DNA of 64,000 nt from Nitzschia sp. pyKryTriq1. Taxonomy: Eukaryota; Bacillariophyta; Bacillariophyceae; Bacillariales; Bacillariaceae. Below the pieces are notes generated by a model that did no database searches, was not told the origin of the DNA, and worked only from the letters and a program-made list of their open reading frames with translations. Position numbers and translations under genes: made by a program. Location of the stretch: positions 2,439,751 to 2,503,750 of the forward strand of contig OY101118.1 of NCBI GenBank assembly GCA_956465555.1, in the 5' to 3' direction. Shown one piece after another: positions 31,538-42,911 of the stretch (position 1 is the stretch's first letter; the number at the start of each line of letters is the position of its first letter).

Positions 31538-32504
31538 CGCACGTTGCAATATCTCTAAACAGACTGACTCACTCTCCCTCGTGGCGTTTTGTCGCTAGAT
31601 TCTTATGCTTGACAAGTCGATACCAACATCCTATTGAAAGATGGACTATGCATCCAGCAATAGTCTTGAGTCGTCTAACCCCAACGTTCAACGTTCCCAA
31701 ATCTCCTCTCTCTACCAGTACGTGTAGGTATAATACTCGTAGTCCTCAACGATCGAAAAAAATAGCACGCAATCGTCCCTTTCGTGTATCCGCATGCCGC
31801 GCGCCCGGCCCCAACCGCGCGCGGCCGCACAGAAATCTCAACAAAGAATGTGAAGTCGTAGTAGTCATTACCACACAAACTACAGTACTACCCTGTGGGA
31901 AAACCGCCCCCCTCCGAGACACACGAGTACACTGTAGAGTATTCTCATCTGGCATCATACGAGTACTCTCGTACACTTCATATTCTACTCGACTATGTAG
32001 CAATAACCTTCAACCTTTACCTCACCGACGTCTCGACCCCTTACGTTGCTATTGATGTATTTGACTCTAGCAGCGAAGCCATTACCAGTTGTAAGCAGCA
32101 GTGTGCTATATTCCACTTCGAATAGAGACCAGCAGAATCAGTTGAAACAAGAGATCAGAGCATTCTACAGTACTTCGAGAGACTCCCCGTCACATGTCCT
32201 ATCTCATGTACTAATACCCGAACACCGAAAGAGAAAACCTTGCTCTCTTTGCACTTGATCCTCCGTCACTTGTATCCAAATCGGACGAATCAGATGACTG
32301 TTCTCCAACTATCGGTAGATCAAAGATAGACGATGTGACCTTCTCAGCCTGACTTTTCGTCTTGGTGCGAAATCCGTGACTCACTACGAACGAAGAGGCA
32401 ATAGCACGTTAGCGTGTGTATACGTACTAATATAGCACACCCGCCCATCAAATACGATTACAGCCGGAAATTTCGAAAACCAGAATCACACGCATTGCCT
32501 TTCG
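31538..32504. other. Intergenic region, nothing recognised
   Basis: Spacer between two minus-strand genes. It contains short Cys-free open frames without domain resemblance and scattered GTACTC-type simple sequence. No RNA gene seen. Confidence 0.5.
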
Positions 32505-34093
32505 TCAATTATTGTCAAGGTCGGAAGACGACGACGACGACTCACCTTTGTCTCGAGCAACGTCATCCGTGGCAGGAACCCAAAACTTGGTATCGTCGGT
32601 TTTCTTCAGGAACCGACCTCCAGATTGCTTGACTCTTTGTAGTACTATATTGGTTACTTCCGTCTTCCGATTCTTCCCTGACGCTTGATATTCTTCTTTC
32701 ATGTCTGCAATCATCGTTGCCATCATTCTATTCCCGAAGAACTCTTGGTAGGGGCGCCCTCTACCCAAGAGGACATCGTTTGCTCGAGGGAATAAAATCC
32801 GACCCAAATGATCAGTACCGCTCACATTTTCACTTTCTCCCTGCACTTGAGCTTCGTGCGAGGAAAGGAATTCCTCCACTAGTGGAAGTCCATCGTCAGG
32901 GTTCACTGGCACAACTTGCCTTGGGATTCCAAACGTCATCAAAGAGTACATACATTCCACGAATGATCCTGGTGTATCGTCGAAGACACGATGAGCTAGG
33001 GTGAAAAAGGTGCATCATACATCTGCAATAGGTTATACACCATCAAAAACATAAGACTCACCGTAATGTGCTCTGAATCGTACTCGCCACGCCATCCCTA
33101 TCACCATTTGCATTAATGACATAGCAGGTATCATCTTGGAATCGTGATAGCAAAAATGAAACGCATTGATTTTGATCGGCAAGGTACTTGGCAATCCTGC
33201 TGAGTTTCCTATTGCCGACTTCAGACCTTTGTCATTGGGATCATAAATGTGAGCATGTACACAGTATCGGAGAAAAACAACCCCTTTCTTTTGAGCTTCC
33301 ACGTCCAAAACAATATGTCGCATGAATAGATACCAAGCCACTCGATTCTATAAGGGGATACAATGCACGCCGCTGTGAGGAAATTCTCATCGTGTGCAAC
33401 ACGGAACTAAAAACCTGCCCCGTGCCTTACCATGTTAATCGGTGCCTTGAATGCGTTCAACCCTTCGCTTGTATAGATAACCAGCCGTCCGGCTCGGTCT
33501 CGTCGTTCCGCCAGAATCTGAACCCGACCCAAATGAAAAGCATGCCTATCATCTTCATCCAAATCAGCGTATAAAATCGGCCTGGCTAGCCGCTCCTCCC
33601 CAAACAATTCTAGTTTGAATTGGAAATGACGAACGACTCTTCGAGCGGCTAATTTCGCATCATAATTCTCAGCTCGAAGAAACATGGACAAGAAATCAAC
33701 GTCAGTCACGTAGCTTGGACCCAAAAACATAGCCTTGTCAAAGGCCGAGCGATCACGGATCCGTTTAGCTTCCTCCAACATCTTCTCCGAAAGCGCACAA
33801 AGGCTTTCTGGTGACTCTGTGTCTAGTGTTTCATCAGCGACGCCATGCAACTGTTCGTATACAGTAGCTCGTTCTTGCATGCTCAATTGGTTGAGTTCTT
33901 TTGCGATCAAAATTGTCATATCGTTTTCGTTTGGTTGGGATGCCCTCTTCATGCCGCTTGCGACACCACTGCCAACGCCACTGCTACTGGAAGCCCATGG
34001 ACTCCTCGTCCTATTACTAGTCCCGGACTTCCATATTCGTTTCAGATTTGTGAGCTGGTCCTCGCTCTGAGCAGAAGACGATGATTCCTCCAT
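32505..34093 (-). CDS. CRAL-TRIO-like protein with C-terminal DUF6824 domain
   Basis: Three exons, 33431-34093, 33062-33347 and 32505-32995, 479 aa. Both introns are 66-83 bp, and the joins are KAPINM-NRVAWYLFMRHIV and RFRAHY-A-HRVFDDTPGSF. Start taken at MEESSSS; an upstream in-frame ATG exists. Residues about 115-380 resemble a Sec14/CRAL-TRIO lipid-binding domain (VDFLSMFLRAENYDAKLAARR, then YDPNDKG and LPIKINAFHFCYHDSKM). The C-terminus (about 395-465) is DUF6824: NDVLLGRGRPYQEFFGNRMM, VTNIVLQRVKQSGGRFLKK, FWVPATDDVARDK. DUF6824 is a stramenopile-rich domain of unknown role, and the GRG/GGRFL pattern has been likened to DNA-binding folds. Joining a lipid-pocket fold to it suggests a lipid-responsive regulator (inference only). 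Confidence 0.82.
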
Positions 34094-35071
34094 TTTCTGC
34101 TCTCCTTCGTGCTCGTCCGTTATACTGAAAGGACACCGGAAGAGTGATGGATGATAAGTGTTGTCGTGGTTATTTGTGGACTTTTGCCATCGAGCATGGA
34201 GCAGCAAAATAATCTCACTCTCAGAGCTCTATGTACCGTATGGGCCCGCATGCACGATAATTATGGCGTTGTCGCCTCTACAACTCTGCCGGTAACCGGT
34301 ACGGTGGTACGAAGTACCGGTACCTGGTACAGACCCAGTATTTTTGCCAGCGCAGGTCCGAAACGTTCGTACAGTACAAGTACCGGTACGTGTACCTGGT
34401 ACAGTACGAGTACAGTACGAGAGTACAGTACAGGTACATGTACTGTACCTGGTACCGGTACAACTCGAAACGCACGGACTGTCGATCTCTTATGAGTAGA
34501 AAGGAAGACCGCCACACGCACGTCGCCGTTGTGTTGCAGAACAAAACCTTGCAAAAGTAGTTCTTACAATAAGTATTTTAGACACATCATATATATAATG
34601 TTTAATTATGGTCCAAATGTGTTTTCACGTGTAATTTTAAAAAATTGGCAGCAGCGCGGCGGCATCTTGAATGAATCGCTGGAACAACGGGGGGTGGGGT
34701 TTCGCACACACATTATTGTTGTGAATTCCCGCTAACACAAAACGAGTAAGAGAACAAGATCACAATATGTTGTACTGTACGGTACAAGCAATGTTGTTGT
34801 TGTGTACAGTACCTGGTACCGGTACAAGTGGACTACCAGAGAGAGAGAGTTTATGTTTTACTTTTACAGTATCTGTATGCACTACCGGTACGAATACAGC
34901 TACTGGTACAGTACCGGTACTTGTACTCTACGAGTAAAAGTTCGTTGATGTCAGTGCGTTTGCTATCTGTTCGACCTGTCTCCTGATCTCTTCACTGATC
35001 CTTGTCCCGCGTTAGACTCTGTTCCCCCCATCCCCATTATGGGGAAGGGTAAGCGAGCAAGGGAACAAAAT
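34094..35071. other. Intergenic region dense in GTACC palindromes
   Basis: Two large GTACC-rich tracts (about 34297-34465 and 34770-34930) make up a third of this stretch. The frames here translate them into artefact Tyr-Arg-Thr-Val repeats. No gene seen. Confidence 0.7.
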
Positions 35072-36352
35072 TCAAATGCGCCTTTGCCAATCAACATGCT
35101 GAGGATGTTGAAGTCTTCGACGTTTGTGATCAAAACATATCGACCCAGAATCTGCCTGTGCTGCTGCTCCTTTGAAACAACTAGTCGCATGCTCCTGGGC
35201 CGTGCGCTTGACAGATGAGCTGAAAGTATGACAAGCATTGGCAAAGAACTCTTGAATGCTGCCTTCCGGCTCCTCTTCATTATCGATGCCTTGCTTCACC
35301 GCGATCATATTGTTTTCGTGCACCATATCATATTGATGTAAAGAAGGATCCACGGCGGCCAGCAGTCTTGAATCCTCGATCATTTCCTGCTCATAATTCG
35401 ATCTGGCTTCTTCGATCGCGTCCAAACGAGCTTTCCGGAGAATAGCCTTTGAGAGAAATGACTCAGCTCTTCTCCAGTTGCTGTCACCAACTATTTGCTT
35501 TACTTTTCTTTTGATACTTTCCAGAAGGGACCCATAGCTTTCGTCACTCCTGGCAACACATTCGTGGATAGTTTCTTTCGTTCTCGAGTAGAGGGGTCGA
35601 TTTCTCGTCTCCAAGTATTTCATCAGCACACGAAGAATCATGTAAAATCTTTCCCGCCTGATTTTCTTCTCTTTTCCTAGATCCCACACACTTTGCGTTG
35701 TGAGAGGCGATGGCTCGATACGGATCGACGATGGAGGTGCTCTGTGTAGAGGTTCTCTCGGGGCAGGACTGGACATGGAAGCAAACGAAAGCGACTGTGC
35801 TGACGTGCTCAAAGTTTGATGATCGGATTCGCTGGAGGATGAACTTAATTCAGTAGATGCTGGGCTCTTGTCAAGAAGAAAGTTGTCAAGATGAAAACGA
35901 GCCTCCCTCCAGTATTTGTTTCCAACAGCTTCCCGGAGAGGCTCCTTCAAGCTGTCAGTTACGCTCTCGTAACCCAACTCCCCTCGTGCTTTGCGTTGCT
36001 CGCAGTCACGGATGACTGCCTGCGCTTTCTCAAAGACGCGGGGGTCTTTCTTCTCCAAGAATTTCATCAGCCATTTCGCAAATTTTCTGAACCTTCGCTT
36101 GTCTTGCCTCTTTTTTTGTTTGGACCGAGAAGTATTGGAAACATGGCGCGTCGCTACTGATCGACTCGTTGTACGAGATGAAACTGAACGGATGCTACCA
36201 GAGTCGTCGCTATCTTTCGAGAAGGAATACAACTCGCGAAGATCGATGCATGGCTCTTCCACAGGCGGGAAATGATGGTTGCCAGCTTGCTCTAACGGCT
36301 GCTGCAGGTGATAATGCCCTCGGGAGTCCTCGGTACTTTCATGGAGGGGCAT
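35072..36352 (-). CDS. Protein with a duplicated ~70-residue helical domain, function unknown
   Basis: 426 aa, single exon. Two copies of one domain lie at 88-160 and 236-305. Aligned features: RF..F.[KR][WV]LMK[FY]LE near the start, a short turn (KKDPRVF / TRNRPLY), [KT][AK]..I[RH][DE]C, then Y[EG]S[VL]..S[LI]K, [EV][AG].VG[ND][KS][YN]WR[ER]A, and [HF]LD/LSK..L. Both are basic, helical and free of Cys. A Ser-rich linker (163-220) joins them, and a Ser/Thr/Arg-rich segment (52-85) precedes them. The C-terminus has a KRRR cluster. I do not recognise the domain. The VGxxxWRxA signature and the paired arrangement suggest a protein-binding helical bundle, perhaps KIX-like in size, but that is a guess. 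Nuclear location is inferred from basic clusters. Confidence 0.65.
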   Translation of the reverse strand: MPLHESTEDSRGHYHLQQPLEQAGNHHFPPVEEPCIDLRELYSFSKDSDDSGSIRSVSSRTTSRSVATRHVSNTSRSKQKKRQDKRRFRKFAKWLMKFLEKKDPRVFEKAQAVIRDCEQRKARGELGYESVTDSLKEPLREAVGNKYWREARFHLDNFLLDKSPASTELSSSSSESDHQTLSTSAQSLSFASMSSPAPREPLHRAPPSSIRIEPSPLTTQSVWDLGKEKKIRRERFYMILRVLMKYLETRNRPLYSRTKETIHECVARSDESYGSLLESIKRKVKQIVGDSNWRRAESFLSKAILRKARLDAIEEARSNYEQEMIEDSRLLAAVDPSLHQYDMVHENNMIAVKQGIDNEEEPEGSIQEFFANACHTFSSSVKRTAQEHATSCFKGAAAQADSGSICFDHKRRRLQHPQHVDWQRRI

Positions 36353-37406
36353 GCCTGTCGAATGAATTGAAAGACTATGCAGCTTCCAGTCTGTTCCTCA
36401 TTTGTTCCGGTTATAAAACACTCGTTCAAATCTTTGTGGGAAAGTTGCGAGCACAAGAGGAAGACGGACGATGGGAGATTGTGCTTGTACCGGTACAGCA
36501 CAAGGAGTGGTTGGTGGTGGGAAAGCAATCGGACGAAAAATAATGCGGGAGTGCAAAATATTGGCCAAAATATTTGATTTGCAGTATCATACTGTATGTA
36601 CATCATACCAGCGGCACAAGCCCGTACTTGCGTATCCTTCTCCCCATAGTCCCCGTTCTTCCGCCAAGAAGCAAGCACGCCAGTTTGGTAGATCGGAATT
36701 TCGCTCAAAGGATTTTTGATATGCCCCGAAATAGAGCACTTTCCTCCAAAAGGCTCGCAATAATATTTATGTGTGTCTTTGTTGTGACGGCTGGCTGCAT
36801 TTGGATGTGTCGATCCATTGAGTCGATTTTGTTGAAAATTCGTCGATCCGCAAATTCTTTTGAATTTTTTGTTGTCTTGTCCGGGATCAAAGCGTGCCAT
36901 TGAGATCTTCTTATCGCGAGCGTAGAGTGCTGGCCAAATTTCTCTCTTAAGTAACGTCCGTTAAATAGGCACTCTTGCGAACCGTGCGATGGTTCCCACG
37001 ATTGCACGACTCATGATACTACTCTTACGTACAACAGAACGGTACCGGTACATACATCAAAACAGGCGCGCGTGGTTCCCCCTCGCCCATTTCCGCTTTC
37101 TCCTCTTTACAGGCACCCCCTTTTTATTCTTCCCTTCTTATCGTGTCCCTCAAATCCAAAGATCCGAGCGAAAAAATCCTCAACCGACGACGAGAGACGA
37201 GAGCGAGAGAACAATTTCTCGCTTCTTGAGCAGAGAGGAAGAATCACATGACAATTGACAATGCCGGCGAAAGAGACCTCGTCTCCGTTCCGTCACCTAT
37301 AGCTTTCCATAGCACAGCATTGACCCAAGTTGTACGAGTAGGCAATCTGTAATCAGTGTCTTATCAAAAGCTTCTTCAATTCACATTGCAGGTTGCAGTG
37401 GGAACA
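36353..37406. other. Intergenic region, nothing recognised
   Basis: Spacer between divergent genes. No domain-bearing frame. A pyrimidine tract and a CAG at 37389-37391 just upstream of the next start could be a leader intron acceptor. Confidence 0.5.
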
Positions 37407-38646
37407 ATGTGTTTGAAGACGACGACGACGACGATGACTCCGACAGTTTTGGCGACGCTCTTCTTGACCGTCGCCGCCATGTCGACTTGGGTGCAAGACA
37501 GCTTCGCCTTCGTCCCATTGCACGTACCTGTGGCCCAACAACATCGTGCTTACGTGAGGAGTCGAGAAATTCCACTGTCTCGGCGGAATCTATTCGATTT
37601 CCTCAAGCAAGACGACAAGGAAGAAAAACCTACCCTAGAAGAGGAGGAAGTGGTAGAAGAATCATCGTCTTCCGACGATCCAGTCGAAAAGATTTTCTCA
37701 TTTTTCTTTGGCGCCAAGGAAGAGTCTCCAATGGGAATGAAAAGATTCGGGCGGGGTGAGTAGCAATATTTTTGAACGTTCAACCCATCCGTTTTCATGC
37801 AATGACCAAAACTTGTGCACTGTGAATTTTGTTAACTGGAAGACCAAAACCGTGATGCTTGTCAATTCAATATTCTTATCCTGTCGCCGCACTCTGCTGA
37901 TTCGATCATAGAGCGCTTCCCTGAGCAATACCCTGCAGTTTTAGACGAATGGGCAGAACCGGTAGCTTCAGACAATTCTGAGATGGCAGCACTGAGACCG
38001 CTGCTGAAGAACACCAATTTGGAGTTTCGAGATCTCAAACTTACATATTCTGCGAATCGGGATGGGTGGAATGCAAATTCCTTTCACAAAAAGGTGGACA
38101 AACTAGGAGGAGGCTTGGTTGTCTGTACTACTTCTGACGGGCTCGTCTGTGGTGGTTGTGAGTAGAAATATTTTGTTCGCAGAGGAATGCATCTTGTCTC
38201 CATTCTGGCAAATCATCTGACTTATGCTGCTGCATGTAACCCTCTCGTCTATATTTACTCTTGTAGATAATCCAAAGGGGTGGGTGGGGTACGGTGAGGC
38301 GCGGGGTTCCATTGCAGCGTTTCTTTTCGTCTACAAGAGGGGACTTTCAGAGCTGCCAAGCAAACTTCGCAAGGTCGGTGGCCCTAGTTTGGCACAACAA
38401 GATCTTCCAGAGTGCGGCCCTTCGTTTGGCGCCGACTCGTTAGTTATTCCCCTAGACGAGAGAGACCCGAAAGTCGCCCGAAGCAAACTGGGAAGCTACT
38501 ACGAACGATTTCCCGATGGAACGAACACCCTTTTCGGGAAACGGGGTGGATCCGTTAAATTGAAGGACCTAAAGGTGTTCCATGGAGTATATGGTCCCGA
38601 TGAATATATTCCATTCACAGACGCAGAGCCCTTTGCATTGTACTAG
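37407..38646 (+). CDS. Plastid-targeted TLDc-like domain protein
   Basis: Three exons, 37407-37755, 37912-38157 and 38267-38646, 324 aa. Joins are FGRG-ERFPEQYP and LVCGG-YNPKGWVGYGEARGS. The N-terminus is a signal peptide ending DSFA|FVP (34/35), a plastid-import motif, then an acidic linker. Residues about 140-240 resemble a TLDc fold (LEFRDLKLTYSANRDGWNANSF, VVCTTSDGLVCGGYNPKGW, and SIAAFLFVYKRG). The C-terminal half (FGADSLVIPLDERDPKVARSKLGSYYERFPDG) is not recognised. TLDc proteins are linked to oxidative-stress protection and V-ATPase regulation in the cytosol. A plastid form would have a different setting. The TLDc call rests on pattern resemblance only. Confidence 0.75.
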
Positions 38647-38780
38647 TTTATCGCAGTTGTAAATCACGCGTGGATAGCATCAATAGCCTTCCAGAGCACC
38701 GTGAACTAGCATATATCTTGAAACGTTTGAAGAACTGATATTCCCAACCGCGAGCTGATTTTTTTTCATCCATATTTCTC

Positions 38781-39315
38781 TCATAGCTCAATAGTCTCTT
38801 CTGCTGTTGTCGCTGTTCCTTCGACGGGTGCAGTTTCGTCTGCACTCTCTTCCTTCGGGGCCTCCTTGGCCTCCTCCTTAGCTTGTGTGACCACGGGTTC
38901 AGTATCAACATGCATAAACTCTGGGATGCCCCCTTGAGCTTGAGGTTGTTGTAGGATGGGCTTGGGAATGGTTTTCGGAGGAACCGACCTCACAAAAAAG
39001 GCGAATGCGAGCATGCAGATCACGATAAGTCCAACGGCGTAAGGAATGATCTTCATACATTGCTGTTGTTACATCGTTTCGAGTCGTCCAGTCGGACGTC
39101 GGACCACAGTGTCAAAGGAGTCAGACGTCACGATGAAAGGAATACAACCGCCAAGCGATTGCAGCAAGGACCGAATACAGAGAAGCTGCGACCCCACGTA
39201 CCTCTCGTGCCTCCTCCTGTTGCTGGATCCGAGCTCGGCGTTCTTCCCTCGTTTCATGCCTGTATTTGCCGTCGACTTTTTTCGTTTGGCTCTTGTTCTG
39301 TTTCGACCTCGCCAT
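38781..39315 (-). CDS. Small single-pass membrane protein
   Basis: Two exons, 39202-39315 and 38781-39062, 131 aa, with a 139-bp intron (GTACGT donor). Joined, the protein has a basic N-terminal helix (MARSKQNKSQTKKVDGKYRH, then ETREERRARIQQQEEARE), one TM helix (about 41-63, KIIPYAVGLIVICMLAFAFFV), a Pro/Gln stretch and an acidic Glu/Thr-rich tail ending TIEL. The layout (basic cytosolic head, TM, acidic tail) resembles small ER membrane proteins, but I cannot place it in a family. Read separately the two exons would look like unrelated short ORFs. Confidence 0.6.
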
Positions 39316-39985
39316 TTCTCGTCTACCTTTCAATTATGATAAATGATGGTATGTGTAGTGGAAATTGAGGATCAATACACTGGATTGACGCCGATGGGGG
39401 GGCGTTGCCTTTCTACTCGTACCGCCTTGTATCCGGAATGTTGAACGTTAAGATGCGGTCATCGTCGATCGTCATAAAGATGATGAGAACAGCCGATGTC
39501 ACACGCGGAGAGGATCGGCGATCGGCGATCCTTTTGATTATGGGCTATCGCCCGCCGAAACGCAACCCGGCGAAAAGTTCCGTCCAAGCACCAAGAGTCC
39601 AACGAGTCGACGCGTTAATTTTACTACGGTATACCGGTACCAGTACCTGGTACTGGTACCGTGCCACTCTCATACCGGTACTCTATTCTACTGTAGCTAG
39701 TCTACTGACTACCACCCGCAAAATCACGAAGGCGCTCGCTCTCTAGCTAGAGAAGAGATGAGACAAACATCTGATGAGGAGCGCTTACTCTCTTGTTGGT
39801 CTCAAAAGGTGAAAATCAAAATGATGTAAATAGTATGTAGCATGCATTTTGTGTCAAAAGTTCAATCGTCGTTTGGGGTGCACTGCCTCTAAAGGGTACA
39901 TCGATATAAACTGGATAAGATCGGGTGCGCGATCATATTCACCAGCATCGATTCCTTCCTTCGAGCATACAATTTGCTCCCCTCC
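39316..39985. other. Intergenic region with GTACC tract
   Basis: GTACC palindromes at about 39628-39690; otherwise nothing recognised. Confidence 0.55.
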
Positions 39986-40795
39986 CTATTGTCCAACGCG
40001 AGTCCAGTCTTCTCCAAACAGGCCTCCCATGTAATGGACTCGCGTCTGACTCAAGGTACCACGTTTCAAAGCCTCTTGTTGCGCCATTATCCACTTTATG
40101 GTCTTTTCTTCGCTCATAACGGTCGCCAAGCCCTCTTGCTCAACTCGCTCAGTCAACAAACGGAATTGATCCATAAATTTGCTTCCACACTTTCGCGTCG
40201 ATTTCCAAGCAAAGCCAATCGAATCCAATTGGCGCTCATGTGCCGGATTCACGCCCTCTTTTCCCAGGCGTCGGATTCCAGTCACCCAGGCGCCTAGTTC
40301 TGGATCTTCCTTGCATTTTTTGGGTACTTGAAACTTGCTGTCGGGGTGCTTGGCTTCGTAATCTAGAAGACGCTGGAACAGCTCATCGAAATCTGCGTAC
40401 TTGTAGACTTCTTCCAAAGAGTGCCAAGTGAATCCCAAGGAATCCAACCACTCGACTTCTTCGGGAGTCAGTTTGTTTTGGATGTGCAGGCGTCGGAGCG
40501 TCTGGCACTGACGGCCTTCTTTCGAACCCAAAGGAATGTTGGGGTGCCCGTATTGATCCATGTACTTGAGGATTTCAGGATACACTTGCTTCAACACGGG
40601 CGACGAGATCACCAAGTTCTCACCTACTCCATCTTCCTGCCCGTACTGAAGGAACGTAGATCCGACTCGTGTCGTCTTGGCGACGCCTGGCGAGCAGGGA
40701 GGGCGGGCCAGGCCAAAGGCGTTGACGCTGGAACCGCCGAGGCATAGAACGACAATCAGCGACGACAGAAACAACGGTGTCGGTTTGGACATCAT
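39986..40795 (-). CDS. Plastid-targeted helicase-associated-repeat protein
   Basis: 269 aa, single exon. Signal peptide ending SVNA|FGLA (26/27) gives a plastid-import motif. Three HA-like repeats follow, marked by LDSLGFTW, the AWVTGIRR core with LDSIGFAW, and a weaker third (KWIMAQQEALKRG). It is a stand-alone HA protein without helicase motifs, like the nuclear-looking one at 13.8 kb, but organelle-directed. Possible role: nucleic-acid binding in the plastid (inference). Confidence 0.8.
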   Translation of the reverse strand: MMSKPTPLFLSSLIVVLCLGGSSVNAFGLARPPCSPGVAKTTRVGSTFLQYGQEDGVGENLVISSPVLKQVYPEILKYMDQYGHPNIPLGSKEGRQCQTLRRLHIQNKLTPEEVEWLDSLGFTWHSLEEVYKYADFDELFQRLLDYEAKHPDSKFQVPKKCKEDPELGAWVTGIRRLGKEGVNPAHERQLDSIGFAWKSTRKCGSKFMDQFRLLTERVEQEGLATVMSEEKTIKWIMAQQEALKRGTLSQTRVHYMGGLFGEDWTRVGQ

Positions 40796-41436
40796 GATGG
40801 AACTAATAAAAGTATAATTATTGCGGGATGATGGGATTGATTCAGTTGGGATGAACTGGAGGTGCTATGATGGAGATATCAGGCTCGACGATAGAATATG
40901 ACAAGCACTAGCAAGAGACCGGTCAACCGGAACAGAAGACAGAAGCAGCAAAAGGTCAATAAATAAATAAGGTCGGTAGCAAGGTGCAATCGGTCGAAGG
41001 GCGAAGAAATATGGTTCGTCTGGCCGCCAGAACGGAGAACTTCCAGCTTCCAGCGTTGTTGCGCGGCGGGCATTCATTTTTTCGCCTGTCATGCGATACG
41101 ATCCTTTGAAAGTTCGGGAAGAATCATCTTTGTTGACGTCATCCGAACAAACAACCAATCGCCCAGCATATGATGGCATCTGCTGATGACGAACGGAACA
41201 AACTCGCTTGGAACTTGGAAAAAAACAAACAGATGATTGGCATTTGACATTTTTTGACATGCAGACATGTTCAATGTTGTGACACAACAACACCTGTCGG
41301 TAGCATTGAAGGTTCATCTTCCCAATCCCTCCTCCTAATCCCTACATCTACAGACAGTCCAGTACCCTACCGGTATCTCTACGGTAGAGCTAGCTAGCTA
41401 TAGTAAGCTCCCTTGCGCTATTTGCTTTGAATCACG
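40796..41436. other. Divergent promoter region
   Basis: Lies between the starts of two plastid-protein genes on opposite strands. No gene or RNA recognised. A GTACCC/CCGGTA patch lies near 41360-41375. Confidence 0.5.
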
Positions 41437-42876
41437 ATGAACCAAAGCATCCGAGGGTTAATTTTGTTTCTCGCGGCTACCACAAGCTTGCGGGATACAA
41501 ACGCATTTGCTCCCAGATCAAATACTCGCCAGTTTAAGGCATGCCAATCCTCGCCAACGGAATTATGTGTATGGAAAAACATAAAGATTCCGCTGTTGGA
41601 TGTAATGGATGAAGGGAGTAAAAAGAAGAAGAGTGGTTCTTCCGACGATGATGACGACGAGGCTCCAGCTATCTTGACGCCTCTACCGTCCGCTCATCTA
41701 CCAGCCGAAGTTTCTACGCCCTTTTTGTACGGAATGCAGCTGGATCGGCCCCTTCACAAACTCTTGTTTGAAGAAGCGTTGGCTGTGACATCCGATATAG
41801 AAGGTCCTGCGCTTTATGGTCATCTGGTGTGGAAGGACAAGGCTAGTGACTCGCTGGTCGGGGCCATTGGATGCACTGGTCAAATCTTGCTTAATGCACC
41901 GACGGCAGAGGTGCTAAATCCTGCCATTGCCAAGAACTTGGAAGGAGGAGAAGGTGCCAAGTCTGTACTGCAATCAATATCAGATGCTGGCAGTATTAGC
42001 AACAGACCACCTTCGGAAACGCCTCCAACTACAGTACTCTGTAGGGGTGCTTTTCGATTCATTGTCAAGGAAGTCGTCAAGACCATACCGTATCCAGTTG
42101 CTATTGTTGATGAAATTCAGGATGACGCCGAAGAGGACGACAGCGATATGTTTGCTGTGGTTTCGGAGATTAGCAAACAAAATGATGACGACGAAGACAT
42201 GGCCAAGTATGCAAAAATGTCCGGCGCCGAGCTTCTTCAAAAAACAATGCTTGGAATCCAGGCCATTGTATCGCAGAAACTGGAGGAAGCCAACTCTAAA
42301 ACAATGACCCCTCTCGAGAAACAAATTTTGGAGAGCAGTGGTATCAACCTAGATCTGAATGTCATGGAGCAAGCGAGGGCAGAGGAAATGGTGGCAGTTT
42401 GGGAAGTCTTTCAGGCAAGTTTGGTCGACGATATTGAACCACAAGACCGGAAGTTCGCTGTGGCCATTATGGGGGTCGAATTGGCTGACATGAACAACGA
42501 TATCCGTCAACAAGTCATCTTATCAAGGAGTAGCGAAGAGCGACTACGCATCGTGTTGAAGGAGCTGGACGAAATCGTGGGAATGGCCAGAGCGAGGAAG
42601 TTGGCCTCGCAAATCACCGAAAAGGTTGATGGTGACGACAAAGACCTCAAGGTTGGACAACCTCAGCTTCCACCATGGGCGAAGACAATTGTGAAGGGAA
42701 CACGAGTCGAGTACTTTTGGAACGAAGAATTTGGTTGGGTTGCTGGGGAAGTCATCCAAGACCCAGTCACTGTGGTGGATGAAATTTTGCTGACTATACG
42801 TTTTGATGATGGAGAGACACATACCTTGCCGCTGACAGCGGAAGACAAAGTACGGTGGAGACCGCCCGAAAAGTAA
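41437..42876 (+). CDS. Plastid-targeted LON N-terminal (substrate-binding) domain protein
   Basis: 479 aa, single exon. Signal peptide then TNA|FAP (21-26), a near-perfect ASAFAP motif. After an acidic run (about 70-76), residues 85-320 resemble the LON substrate-binding domain (PLPSAHLPAEVSTPFLYGMQ, YGHLVWKD, GAIGCTGQILLNA, VLCRGAFRFIVKEVV, TIPYPVAIVDEIQDD). A helical bundle follows (LLQKTMLGIQAIVSQKLEEA). The C-terminal 65 residues look Tudor- or SH3-like (GTRVEYFWNEEFGWVAGEVI, ILLTIRFDDGETHTL). There is no AAA+ or Ser/Lys protease domain. Stand-alone LON-N proteins can act as adaptors in protein turnover; a plastid quality-control role is inferred. Confidence 0.85.
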   Translation: MNQSIRGLILFLAATTSLRDTNAFAPRSNTRQFKACQSSPTELCVWKNIKIPLLDVMDEGSKKKKSGSSDDDDDEAPAILTPLPSAHLPAEVSTPFLYGMQLDRPLHKLLFEEALAVTSDIEGPALYGHLVWKDKASDSLVGAIGCTGQILLNAPTAEVLNPAIAKNLEGGEGAKSVLQSISDAGSISNRPPSETPPTTVLCRGAFRFIVKEVVKTIPYPVAIVDEIQDDAEEDDSDMFAVVSEISKQNDDDEDMAKYAKMSGAELLQKTMLGIQAIVSQKLEEANSKTMTPLEKQILESSGINLDLNVMEQARAEEMVAVWEVFQASLVDDIEPQDRKFAVAIMGVELADMNNDIRQQVILSRSSEERLRIVLKELDEIVGMARARKLASQITEKVDGDDKDLKVGQPQLPPWAKTIVKGTRVEYFWNEEFGWVAGEVIQDPVTVVDEILLTIRFDDGETHTLPLTAEDKVRWRPPEK

Positions 42877-42911
42877 GAGGCTCTAAGATTGAATCTTCGC
42901 CACTAGTATTC

